In this document: one piece after another, positions 52,721-63,807 of the stretch | Numbering within the stretch: the stretch's first letter is position 1 | Layout: every line of letters begins with the position of its first letter | From: Trichoplax adhaerens | Taxonomy: Eukaryota > Placozoa > Uniplacotomia > Trichoplacea > Trichoplacidae | Reading direction: 5' to 3' | Length of the DNA: 64,000 nt | Assembly (NCBI RefSeq): GCF_000150275.1 | Contig: NW_002060952.1 | Location: 1,713,868-1,777,867 of the forward strand | Notes under the pieces: model-generated | Database searches by the model: none | What the model was told of the DNA's origin: nothing | The model's input: only the letters and a program-made list of their open reading frames with translations | Translations under genes and position numbers: made by a program

Positions 52721-52814
52721 CGGCCGTATGGACAACGCGGTGTTGCCACAATTTCATTCTTGCTCCATCTTGTTTTGGAAAGGAAAAGAGTAGAGCTACG
52801 TTTTGTTCAATAAA

Positions 52815-54157
52815 ATGGTTCGTATCGTATTCTTAATGTAGGATGGATCAATTTAGGGATAGCTATAAGCACAGTATACGTATAGCATTAAATCCATTCT
52901 CAATGCTAGACCGTGAAATATTGTATCATCATCAAATCAAATAATCTTTTTTGAACATATTCTCAGAAACTGCTAAAACGCGTATTTCAATTAATTTAAA
53001 TTATAGGGGGGTGGCGGAAAAAGATTCCCTTACCCACAGTACGTCTGGTCACCAGCTGGTGGATGGTGGTGCAATCCTCGTAATTGGAAGCGTAATACTG
53101 CTCTTGCTACTGTAGCTGTTATTGGTATCTGTATGCCTGCGTTCTATTTGTCGGCATCCCGTGAAGTAAGGACTGCAGTAATCGATGTTTAACTTAACAT
53201 TAACATAGGGTTACGCTAGATCAGGACCTTTTTGCAGCTTAGTTTGATCTCATTTAAAGTAGTATTAGCAAGAAGTATTTTATTGTTTAGACTCTTAAAT
53301 TATAACTATTGGGTTCAAGTTGAATAGACAGACCAATGATAGCTTTATACCGTATCCTGTGCTAATGGGATTGATCCTAGCCTAAATTATGTCTATCAAA
53401 TTCGTCAATTATATTATATAATATTGATAGAATGTAATCTATGCGAGTAACAATTTCCTGAACAAGCGCAAACGTTGGAATATCAACCTTATTCATGACT
53501 TTTAATCCTTGACTTATTTACTTCATCCCAGCTACTGTAGTTATTCCAGTAATGTGACCACATACAACTGATGCCAGCACCGTACTATATCCCATGTATC
53601 ACATGCAAACGTATAGTTTTAAGGTCCCAACTTTTAAATAAAAATTGCGCCCCTCTTAATATTTATTTCTACCACAATTTCCTACTTACATCAGCAATAT
53701 CTGCATGTTATACGCGTATACAGTATTTGCCTTGCGATTCTACGTTTCCAGCATAAATGTTTACGATGCACTTACGGTACTGAATGCAATTGAATGATGA
53801 TTAGATATGTGATAGAAAAGGTACTTTTTTAACCGTATCGAAGAATCCTGATTCATCATTTCTGGTGTGCATTATCAATAAGTACAGTGACGATATTGTA
53901 TTCTTTGAAGTATTGAATGATATGTTTTTTACACCTTCAGCGAATGGTACAACAACCTTACAGGCACGTTTTGTCCCAGAAATTTGCAAGGCATGCTAAG
54001 GTAACAAATATTTGTTGTATGTCATAGACTATACATAAGGGAGCTCAATAAAATTTTTGCATTAACGTCTTAACTTTTTTATGGTTTTATTGCCTATTTT
54101 TACCATCAGGAAGACGATCCGAGCTTGCCAGATTCTCACAGAGTATTCAAATGGTAA
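52815..54157 (+). CDS. Small single-pass membrane protein, 69 residues, family not assigned
   Basis: Exon 2 (53007-53165) encodes a compact, strongly patterned sequence: GGGGKRFPYPQYVWSPAGG, then WWCNPRNWKRNTA, then a hydrophobic helix (LATVAVIGICMPAFYL). Exon 3 (54110-54157) adds an acidic and basic tail ending SHRVFKW and a TAA stop. Exon 1 contributes only the ATG (52815-52817), with donor GTTCGT. This gives MGGGGKRF and keeps the frame, since all introns are phase 0. Basic residues before the helix and the Trp/Pro-rich front resemble small mitochondrial inner-membrane accessory subunits, which is where I would look first, but I do not recognise the family. Splice sites at exons 2 and 3 are canonical; exon 1 is the weakest part. 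Confidence 0.75.
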
Positions 54158-54466
54158 CTATTTTACGTTATGATTTTAAATGGCTACCTTGTTCGCTATA
54201 ACAGCTGCCTACTTTCAAATTTGGAAAAGATTTCATCCTGCAATATCAAGAAGTTTTATTTTACATTTGCTTATACGTACTGTTAAATATAATGTGGTGA
54301 AATTTGCTGTGAAGTTCATGGGAGACCTTCAACGGTTCTTGAAACTTATTTCAAATTCGTCTTTGAAATTATGGCAATAGATTATATTCTTAAGTAACTT
54401 TTATTTCGTAACCTGATGGTTACACTTCATATGTACAATACATTTTATATATACGTATATATTTAC

Positions 54467-54472
54467 AATAAA
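54467..54472 (+). promoter_or_regulatory. Candidate polyadenylation signal of the small membrane-protein gene
   Basis: AATAAA lies 310 bp past the stop codon at 54157 and 172 bp before the convergent TOPORS stop. The plus-strand frame at 54180-54380 lies in this 3' UTR and is not supported as a gene. Confidence 0.4.
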
Positions 54473-54643
54473 TGGCTTTACACAAGGTCGCTGTCAATTC
54501 TCATTCATGTAAGTCACACACCTTACAAACGTAGTACAGCTCAGAATAGCTCAACACACAGACCACTGCAAGTACATAGGCTGTAAGCAACCAAAGATAT
54601 ATTCAAGATACGCATATATACAGTATCAATTTGCTGGCAAAAT

Positions 54644-57600
54644 CTATTTATTTGAAAGACTTTCAATATTTAACATCACTTGTAAAAGTTGACTCTTTTT
54701 GGATTTAATATCTTCATCTAATCGTTGGAGTTCGGCTTCAATATCTGATGTACTCATTTCCGCTATATTGTTGTGTTTTCTTCGGTGCCTACTCTTATGG
54801 TGATGGCGGTGTTTTCTACGTTTTTTTTTATTTCTTCCACGTTCTATAAAAGAATACAATTGCAAATCAGTTAGTCTTTTTTAACTCTATTAAATGCACC
54901 AACTAAATGTATATTACTGTGATTGCAGCCAACCTTTTGAAGCCGATGGTGAGGAAACTCGTTGATCGAAACTGTTATTGCCTACAGTTTCTAATTGAGC
55001 TCTTCGATCGACGCTATGCCTTCCTGCCGATATCATTTGGCTACCAGAGTCGATAGATCTAGTAGTTTGATTTCTGAAATAAATAGGAAATGTATCAAGA
55101 AGTTTAGTGTAACAATTTTTCCTTTCATAGACTAATAACTATCGTATCTATTTACATATTGCACTGTACTACAATATAGTCCTATATAACAACTGAGTTG
55201 GTCCCAAGATTTACAAAGTTACCAGGCATAGCGGATATAAAAATTTAGCGGCAGGTAAAAGGCAGTTGTAACTATAACCACGAACTATTTATAATTTTAA
55301 TAGTCCGTGCTAGAACTCATGCCTCGCATAACTAAATGATTATTAATCAGTCGATCCCTCGCTCGTTATACTTTGCGTGTATCACGAACTATTTATAATT
55401 TTAACAGTCCGTACTAGAACTCATGCCTCGCATAACTAAATGAGTAATAACCAGTCGATCCCTCGCTCGTTATACTTTGCGTGTACCAACTGTGTTACGT
55501 ATACCTTTTACTAATTTATAAGTTATCACTGACTCACTACACGCTAAGCATATTTATTACTTCCATATCTATCCCATAGACCAGTCGCCAGATTTTCTAG
55601 AATGATGCGCATTATTTTTAAATAATATGAATTACATATCAGGTACGATCTCAATAAAATGTATTATACAAGTTATTAAGACTGTAGTATATGCAAAGGC
55701 TAAAATTGAGCTATCAGCAGTGGAAAGGGAAATTCTATTTTATCAACTAAGAGAGGCAGGATATTACGTTCGCGAAGGTTAAAACTATAAGGAAACATCT
55801 CGATTCTAGAAGTTCCAGCCAAAACTCTCACCTATCTACAGATATTGTACTAGATTATTTAGACCGTATTATGCTCATTATAGTACTAAACATAATTTAC
55901 TGACAGAAAGCACAATATTACAACAATGTCGCAGCGGCAATATTAAATTTAGAGGTTCATTGGTAAACCACAAACCAAGTGCTAGCAGTTAACATGACAG
56001 TCATGAATCTTGAATTCTTGATAGAACTAAGTAAACATCGGTAAGTAGCAGAACTGCTAGTAATGAGCCTTGCATGATATCACTTGTCACTACAGTCATC
56101 TTATCGTTTATGCACTAATATGTTAATATACTGTGCAGCACTATGAACTAGGTATCTACAAGTCTATGACAGTACAGTGGTACTCACCAGCATTATGCAG
56201 TGTTGAATAATGTATCACATCACAGCTTATTGATATGCAAGTATTTCTAACTTCCTATCCTCAGTCTACGCGTATAAACTAGCATTGTCTATTTAACATA
56301 GTGGCACAACAAAATGTCTAATAATGTACAGTATTTTTGTTTAACAAAAGTTGAAATTTAGAAGTATCTAACTATCGCAATCATAAAGTCCTTAGTGAGT
56401 ACAGTATACTGTATGTGTCACGTCTGTAGCTCTTGGATAACAGTAATTCATTCGCAGGAACTGGTGCAATATTTTAATAATTTCGTGGAGTGCAGTGTAG
56501 CAAATACACATACTGTACAAGTGTACAGTAGTATTCTTTAAAATACAGCCGAAAAAAGTACTAATTCAATCACAGGCTAGTCATTTACTAATTGTAAGCG
56601 TGAATAGCATCAGATAATAATTTATATCTACGCTTTGCAACTCTCTGAACAGTTAATACGGCGTCATGATTCATTCGTAGTAGAAGCTAGAAATTACAGA
56701 ATATAGTATAATTTCTAGAAGTGCATGGTCAGTTAATAAAGCAACTACGTGACTCATCAACGCGACGTTTACTGAAAATGCATCACGTGTATTGCAAGTA
56801 CGAACCTTGTATGATCTTCACTGGAGCTATTACTGGCTTGATCCGACGATGTTTCGCTATGATTGATTATTGGTGAATCATCTAATTCTGTACGACTCAA
56901 AGCAGCCATCTGTAGCCTTTGCGAAGATTGCTCTTGATTATCTTCAGTATGACTTTCGCTTTCCTCTCGCCTTGGATTTTCTAATGGTACAGTATAATCC
57001 ACAGCACCGAAAGCTTAGAGAGTCGAATGTGTGTACTGTACTGTAGTACAGTAGACATTAGGGTATGTGCACAGTGTACAGTACCCTGTGAAAAGTATAT
57101 ACTGTAAGCAGAGCCGAAAAATACTGTACTGTACTATACGCTCGTACTATGTAAAAACTTTAAATACTGAATGCCAACTACAAATGAACTGGCTGCAACT
57201 CCGAGAATTTGTAATTGATTTACGTTTATTTTCTTTTCAGACTCAGAAAAAGGGAAAAAATATTACTAAAACTAACGTCAAATTATAGACTTCTACAGTA
57301 GTCTGCATGCATGTGCTCAGTCAGAGTACAGTAAAGTACACTGTACGTATGATACTGCACTTCGTCCGGTACAACTTTTACTGTCCAACGTGCAGTGACA
57401 GTATGTACGCAAAACACCACTGTAAGGTGGTAATGTACTGTACTGTACATTGTACAATAGGCAAGTAAATGGCTCACTTATTAATGGTTAAGAAGAAACA
57501 GTAGGGTAGCAGCAACGCATAAAATAAATAAATAGAATATTATACGTATATCATATAAATCTGAACTGTGTCGCAAACACTACTGTACATAGTTCATTTA

Positions 57601-60600
57601 ATAATTATAATTAGCAAGAAACAGTAGGTTGTCAGCAGCACAAAATATTATACGCGTATTCGTATACGAGTATACGTACACGAATAAATCTCAACTGTGT
57701 AGAAGTCTACATTACTCAGACAGAAAATCCTTAGTACTATACTAGCTTAACGTTCTGTCGATTCGCCAACAGAAATAACATAGTTCATAATATAATGATT
57801 ACAGCTCTTCAGCTCTACTGCAAGATAGGCAAATATAGCGCCGATAATGATGTATATAATTAATTAATTATAAATAAATGGAGAGGAGAATGGATAGAGA
57901 TCATAATTATAGAAGTTGAATAGCTTATAGTTAATAACATATATATCGTATATATATAGTCATAAATTATACAAACAGTACAGTACTTACCATAATTTTC
58001 AGGGGCAACGTAATCATACCGCGCAATCTTATCATACGTGAACATATCATACGGCGACCTTGCAAAATTCACAAATTCGTGTAAAAAATGATTCGTTTTC
58101 TCATATAGGAAATGTGATAACTGTTCACGAAATTCATCTGATAGTATATCGACTCTAAAATTGAAAATTAAAACAAAAAACTTAAGTATAGCAGGGAGTA
58201 TACTTTCCGTAGTATGCAAGCCACACGACAGCGAATGGATAAATTCTCTATGCATAAATCAATATCATTTTTTAATTCGTTACAGTAGTACGCAAACGTA
58301 TTTATCGCATGCTATAACAGACACCCCACAAATTCCAGCATAGTATACTTGTATAGTATACTATAATCAAACGCTCTCATTTCTGGTACGTGTCCATACT
58401 CAAAGTATCCACATTGAGTATGCAACTTACTTATATATAATAGATAAAATTAGCTGTCGAATAAAGGCAGCATCCCCACTATTCCCAAGGACGACGTTTA
58501 ATTCGCGACTAATCCAAGGAATAAGGCGGTGAGTGCAAGCAGGATTCCTTCTAAAGAATTCAGGTGCTATGAAAAAGAAAATTTATTGCAATTATAGCAA
58601 ATGCATCGATAATTTATTCCTGAAATCACTTAGATACGCAAGGCAGAAAGCATTCGTAATTTACAACAAAAGCAATAATTACTCGACGTAAAATTTACTT
58701 ACAAATATCTCTATATTTGGTTTTACCATTACTAGCCACTCCCTTTACCCATAAGGACGCGGCATAAATTGCCCTAGGTAAGTTCCGATCGATTTACAAT
58801 TGTTCAATATGGTATTCTGTATGCATGGCAAAAATTAAGAGCAAATGCATCAAATCTATACTTTCTTCTCTCCAATGATCTTAGATAAATTGGTTTCCTT
58901 CTCGTTGACGTAGAACCCCACTGAGAGTATCTAGAGGAGGAAGCATTGCCATTGACACCTGAAGTGCGGCTGGAACTAGATTGTTGGTGTCGCACGGGCC
59001 GACCTGATGTCATAGTGGTCCTATAGCGAAATCTGTTAACAAGATATAGTGTTATAACTTTACGAATTATGTTAACAAGATATAGTATTATAACTTTACG
59101 AATTATATATATATTACTTTGTTGCAAATATTATTTATAATAATTCGCGTAGTTCAATAAGACTTTAATATTACAACAGTTTGTTATTTGCTACTTTTGC
59201 ACTAAATCGTAATATTCTAAATCCTCAAAGTATAAATTGGTACGTCAGTCTAAGAGCAACTAGACACTTTTGATACCGCCAAACAGCTGCATAAATATAA
59301 GATCAAAATTTCTGGAAGACCATTTTATGCAAATAAAGTAACATTCACTCAATAAGAAATACAGTAGTATAATCTGATTAGAGATAATGTTAGATTGACT
59401 TGAAGAATCTTGGCATATTTAAAGTTAGTAGCTAACAACAATAAATTTACTCTCAGCTTGTTTAAATGATGATTGCGTCCTGGTTAATTAGAATTTAATT
59501 AATCCAATTTATCAGGTGATAGTGAAAAGTGAATATACTAGTTAGTCATAAAGGTGTATCGGCTGAGAAGGTTGTAAATCTAATATAGATATTGGATTAC
59601 GCTTAGTCCGGATATTAACCTGTTGTCTAAACGGAAAGCTCCATCGTCAATGACCTCTTCTTTCTTTTTATCCGATTGCGAGAGTTGATACTATTAATAA
59701 TTAAAACAAGCGAATTTTTAAATCTGCTTAAATATCAATTGCTACAATTTGCACTACAATCACGCAACAGAATTATATTATATCTAACTTAACATGATAT
59801 TTTCCGTAATCAATACGTATTTAAATATTGACAGCGTTAAAAGTTAAAAATCGCACTTAAGAGAGTAATGCTAATGTTATTTCCGTAATGTGAAACACAT
59901 TGCAAGTTTGCAATATCAAATAACACTTTTGACTTTGTAACAATTCCAAGCAAATTAGGACCATGTTTATCTGATCTACTTTACGGCTACTGTAGATTTC
60001 AAATTATAAAAATTTAACTCTAAATCCAACTTCCTACTAAGCGTTACTATACAGTCAAACAATTACCAAATGTATATATACTACGAGCAAGTACTACGAT
60101 GTATTTCAACAACAGTCTAAGGCTATTAGCAGGCATACCATTTGATAATCTTTGTCCGACTTTACCGTATGGATGATAGTCGTAAACTCCGATTTGCACA
60201 GAGGACACGTTTGTACAACTTCAGACCATTGTAAGATACAATAAAAGCAGAAAGTATCTATTTCCTAATTAAGGTGTTAAATAACATACTAAATAACTGA
60301 GCAATAATACTACTTTTAATGATACATACGTAGATTTATGTTCAAGCTTATTCCCCCCAAATATGATTACTCGACGGAAGCCAGGCAGCAGATAGTTATT
60401 GGAGAAACTTAAACTTTCTAATCTCTAGCCGACTGTGATATTGCCACTAATCTGCTTATAGTAGCTGAATCATTTGCTTATGTGAATATCAACATATACA
60501 TATCACATGAATACAATTTTGTTACCAGTGTATACTACTTGGTAAACATTACGCACTAAAAATTCGAAGAAAACAAGCGGATGGTCAATGAATGGAAAGC

Positions 60601-61219
60601 GAATTGATTTTGCTATTATCGAAATGTACCCGGATGCCTTGAATGAGTATGCTGCAAGTTGCTGATGTAAAGATTCGAAGCAGACTGACAGATTATTCTA
60701 TACTGAAAGTTATATAATACTAGTGTCAGCTTTCAAAGTTTAACCTACACCACTATTTTATTTCTCATGATAACTCATTAGATACTGTACCAATATCACT
60801 TCATTGATTAAAAATGTAAGTCACTTAAAGTGTAAAATCTGTACCTCAGTCATTGCAGATGCTAATTGTTTTACACTAGATTTATATTAATCGGGATGCA
60901 TATACGGACACTGTATGTGTTGACTTTGATCTACAATGTCGATATTCCATATCATAATTATCTCCAGTCTCTCAAAAAATGCGGAAATCTCAAGCAAGAA
61001 TCGATGAATTTGTAATACCTACTGTAAACTTGCAATCTGGTACAGACTGTTATGATCAAGGACGTATTGCTAGTTCGCTACATTAAGGATACGAAAACAT
61101 TTCTCCAAGTAGGATTTATTTTCAAATGGGCATAAGCATATAGGGCAAGTAGGATCATCTTCGTTTTCCTTTGGGACTTCTACTTCCGAGCGAGTTGCGC
61201 TCGCTTCTGCCTCGGACAT
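54644..61219 (-). CDS. TOPORS: TOPORS-like RING E3 ubiquitin/SUMO ligase
   Basis: Ten exons join in phase: 61093-61219, 60139-60257, 59620-59690, 58862-59032, 58703-58773, 58431-58566, 57991-58154, 56806-56980, 54934-55073, 54644-54843. They encode 457 residues. A C3HC4 RING at about residues 18-65 is split across exons 1 and 2: CPICLCPFENKSYLEKC, HTFCFYC, CPLC. The TOPORS-specific centre follows: FRYRTTMT, KYRDI, SPEFFRRNPACTHRLIPW, HEFVNFARSPYDM and a Tyr/Asp-rich end. The C-terminus has Ser/Glu-rich and Arg/Ser/Lys-rich stretches, a His/Lys/Arg block and a short coiled coil with a final SLSNK. Human TOPORS (1045 residues) is a nuclear ligase acting on p53 and other targets; this protein is under half that length because the disordered RS-rich tail is small. 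Converges with the small membrane-protein gene. Confidence 0.93.
55279..55486. repeat. 104-bp tandem duplication in a TOPORS intron
   Basis: Two adjacent copies (55279-55382 and 55383-55486) differ at only a few positions. Each holds CACGAACTATTTATAATTTT, CTAGAACTCATGCCTCGCAT and CAGTCGATCCCTCGCTCG, and contains a short inverted repeat (ACGAACTATT with AATAGTCCGT). It lies between exons 8 and 9 of TOPORS. The near identity implies either a recent duplication or constraint. Confidence 0.85.
57030..57460. repeat. TACAG/CTGTA pentamer clusters in a TOPORS intron
   Basis: GTACTGTACTGTAGTACAG at about 57033, CAGTGTACAGTACC at about 57072, and TGTACTGTACTGTAC with further partial units to 57460. 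They lie in the roughly 1-kb intron between exons 7 and 8. This is the one clear large cluster in the right half that is not next to a recognised start codon. Confidence 0.65.
59035..59106. repeat. 36-bp tandem duplication at a TOPORS splice acceptor
   Basis: Two copies of a 36-bp unit (59035-59070 and 59071-59106), starting GTTAACAAGATATAGT on the plus strand, with one mismatch. They abut exon 4 of TOPORS (59032 down), so on the coding strand the sequence just before the 3' splice site is duplicated. Only the exon-proximal copy is followed by the AG used for splicing. Confidence 0.85.
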
Positions 61220-61336
61220 TTTGATGATGCTAAAGCTAAACTAAACTTCTGCTAAATCGAAGTACTAAAGTGCAATTTCGAGCGAAAATAAACTCCAATT
61301 GCATGTTACAACTGCTGCACTTTACCAAGTCCATAC

Positions 61337-61395
61337 AATGTACAATTGTACATGTACACTTGTACAGTACCTACAGTACAGTACTGCACGGTATA
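61337..61395. repeat. TACAG/CTGTA cluster in the TOPORS promoter region
   Basis: TGTACAATTGTACATGTACA, then TTGTACAGTACCTACAGTAC and AGTACTGC, ending about 118 bp upstream of the TOPORS start codon. Rich in GTAC palindromes. Confidence 0.6.
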
Positions 61396-61502
61396 CTGAA
61401 TGAGTCTATACCGAAATACTCCGGTAAGACGGATTAGCAGACGGACTGCTTACATATGAAGGCAGCGAAGCCGGGGGACCTGCAGGTACTTTTATATGGA
61501 GC

Positions 61503-61535
61503 ACTTAATACTTTACCAGGTAAAGTATTTAGTGG
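61503..61535. repeat. Short inverted repeat (hairpin)
   Basis: ACTTAATACTTTACC and GGTAAAGTATTTAGT form a 15-bp stem with one mismatch and a one-base spacer. A cruciform or a dimeric protein-binding site is possible. No adjacent gene explains it as a terminator. Confidence 0.6.
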
Positions 61536-62680
61536 TCCTTGACTGTTAGAAGATTTAAAGTATAATTAACATACAGCCCTGACTATCTTAGCTAGTTAAA
61601 AGAATGATCGATCCTATGCAAGTTTTCTCATTCCCGATCACTTGATCAAGTAGCCACGTACAGAATATCTTCAATATTCGTGTATTCAAATACAGAATTA
61701 TAAATAACAGTCTATAGCGCTAATTAATATATGAGCCATTCTTCGTAATAACAAGTAGTTTTTTTAATTAAGCATTTAAAGTAGTATAAATTGCTATTAT
61801 AAAATCCAGATTTATATCGCACCTCCTTGGGCAATATAAATACAAACGATTTCCATGTAGTCAATACGGTATCTACAAGTAAAATGTCGAATCTTGGATC
61901 TTTATTATACAGTGCTTCGGTAAAAGTCATAACGATACAGCTCTTTATTACAGATTTTGCTTTACCATTTACATTCATTAAAATTACCTGTCAAAGATAT
62001 GATTATTATTGGTATATTTATAGATTTCCCTCGCTGATTTGTTGTGCATGGTTAGGTCAAGCAGTCATACTGTCACATCAAATCGATATTTAGGCTCGAA
62101 TATCCTATCCTTCTATTAGCCTAAATTAATGACTACAACGTTCAAATACGCTCAACTGCTTAGCAGACTTCTATATACATACGGACGTTAATCTTACAGT
62201 ATTAAGATCAGTACCTAGAGTTTACACTATAGCAGTACATAAGACAATCGTTCGTTCGTGATCTTCTCTCCTTCAATAACGGATAATATGGCCCATTGTA
62301 CAGAGTTGTGTTCCCTTGAGTCAGAAGGCCTAAAAAATTTTATGACGGTCAGGAATATCTTCATATGAAGCATATAAAGAATTGTGTAATTGGCATCCAA
62401 GGAGACCTGAGAAAGGTTGATCCGATTTTGATCGCATTAATTGTTTGATATACTTGTACTTGGAATAGTTCTATTTCCAGCTAATATCACGAAAACCCAA
62501 GCTGCTACCGCAACCGCTAACAAAACCTAATCGATTATGAAGCAAATTGAACGATGTCAACGCAAAAGTAATTTCTTATCCTCTCTCGTAAATTTATAAT
62601 AATAACTCGCAAGCGCGAACGCATACTACTACAGTATTTCTGATAATACAGTACAAGTCTATGCGTATCAATGCGTACAA

Positions 62681-63368
62681 GTTTTTATTGACTACCGCAG
62701 ATGCTTCATGTAAAGATTCACTTCACTGCATATATCAATCCATGTTCTGTTGATAATATCATGCTAAGACTCAAGTAATTGCATACTGTATTTACGCGTT
62801 TTAACAATGTGTAATAGAATAGAATGAAGATTTAACATTTCATAGAGCATAAACAGTGTCAAATCGCTTGTTTCACAATGTATGTTCTATGAAATGTTAA
62901 ATCTTCATACCATTCATTTCATCGATAGTTTACTTATAATATTTATAATGTAATACGCTGTCCTATCCATCTCTGATCAATCGATACATCCAATAAAAAG
63001 GTTTAGCAAGAAGTTATAAAGTTTTTATTGACTACTACAGATGCTTCATGTAAAGATTCACTTCACTGCATATATCAATTCATATTCTGTTGATAATATC
63101 ATGTTAAGACTCAAGTAATTGCATACTGTATTTACGCGTATTATTAACAATGTGTGATAAAATAGAATGAAGATTTAACATTTCATAGAGCATAAACAGT
63201 GTCAAATCGCTTGTTTCACAATGTACTGTATGTTCCATGAAATGTTAAATCTTCATACCATCCATTTCATCGATAGTTTACTTACAATATTTATAATGTA
63301 ATACGCTGTCCTATCCATCTCTGATCAATCGATATATCCAATAACAAGGTTTAGCAAGAAATTATAAA
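62681..63368. repeat. 340/348-bp tandem duplication, each copy with a 28-bp-stem hairpin
   Basis: Copy A is 62681-63020 and copy B 63021-63368; both start GTTTTTATTGACTAC. They are nearly identical apart from scattered substitutions and two insertions in B: TTA-type, and one TACTG unit, which together account for the 8-bp length difference. Each copy has inverted arms: 62824-62851 with 62881-62908 in A, and 63167-63194 with 63229-63256 in B. The arms contain GAAGATTTAACATTTCATAG and surround a loop of about 29-34 bases. No coding frame. A foldback or MITE-like element duplicated in tandem is the simplest reading. Confidence 0.85.
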
Positions 63369-63512
63369 ATTGTCATCCTCAAGCTTAGCTAGTCAAAGTA
63401 ACGATGGAAACGGATGTTGCTGACTGATGTTGCTAACTTCTAAAACGAGCAGTTTATTAATATTGTATAGTACACAGGTAATGTACTGGATAGTATGCGC
63501 CACTATGACCGG

Positions 63513-63544
63513 ACTACAGTACAGTGTACAGTGTACAGTGTACA
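63513..63544. repeat. TACAG-type cluster upstream of the terminal gene
   Basis: CTACAGTACAGTGTACAGTG and a further GTACAGTGTACA unit lie about 265 bp upstream of the ATG at 63808. Confidence 0.55.
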
Positions 63545-63807
63545 ATCAACCACATGCTCTACGGTACTGAGAATGAAGCAGCTAAGCCTGTCTGCAGACT
63601 GGAAATGATTGCAGAGGTGCAGCGCAGATCCATCTAGGAAGTAATCCCTAGCAGAAGTGCAAACTATCTGTGAATTCTTACAAGTAGCTGGACACGATTG
63701 TGGTGATTACAATTTTACCCTTTGAATCCAACAGAAAATATCGGTGGTTGCACAGTTAATAGGAGAATTATTCACTTTATCGGAACCCGAATTAATACGA
63801 AATCAGC

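Larger units (their letters stand above)
61220..63807. other. Intergenic region between TOPORS and the terminal gene
   Basis: The two genes are divergent. The interval holds a pentamer cluster near each start codon, a short perfect-type hairpin and a tandem duplication, listed separately. Open frames at 61724-61978 (minus) and 61827-62093 (plus) overlap each other and carry no recognisable domain, so I do not call them. Confidence 0.5.

Noticed and set aside
54180-54380. 66-codon plus-strand frame after the small membrane-protein gene
   Set aside because: It lies in the 3' UTR before the AATAAA and has no separate evidence.
62824-62908. Hairpin as a microRNA precursor
   Set aside because: Stem size is plausible, but both arms are near-perfect and the unit is a tandem repeat, which fits a foldback element better. 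Placozoans have been reported to lack microRNAs. Small-RNA reads would be needed.
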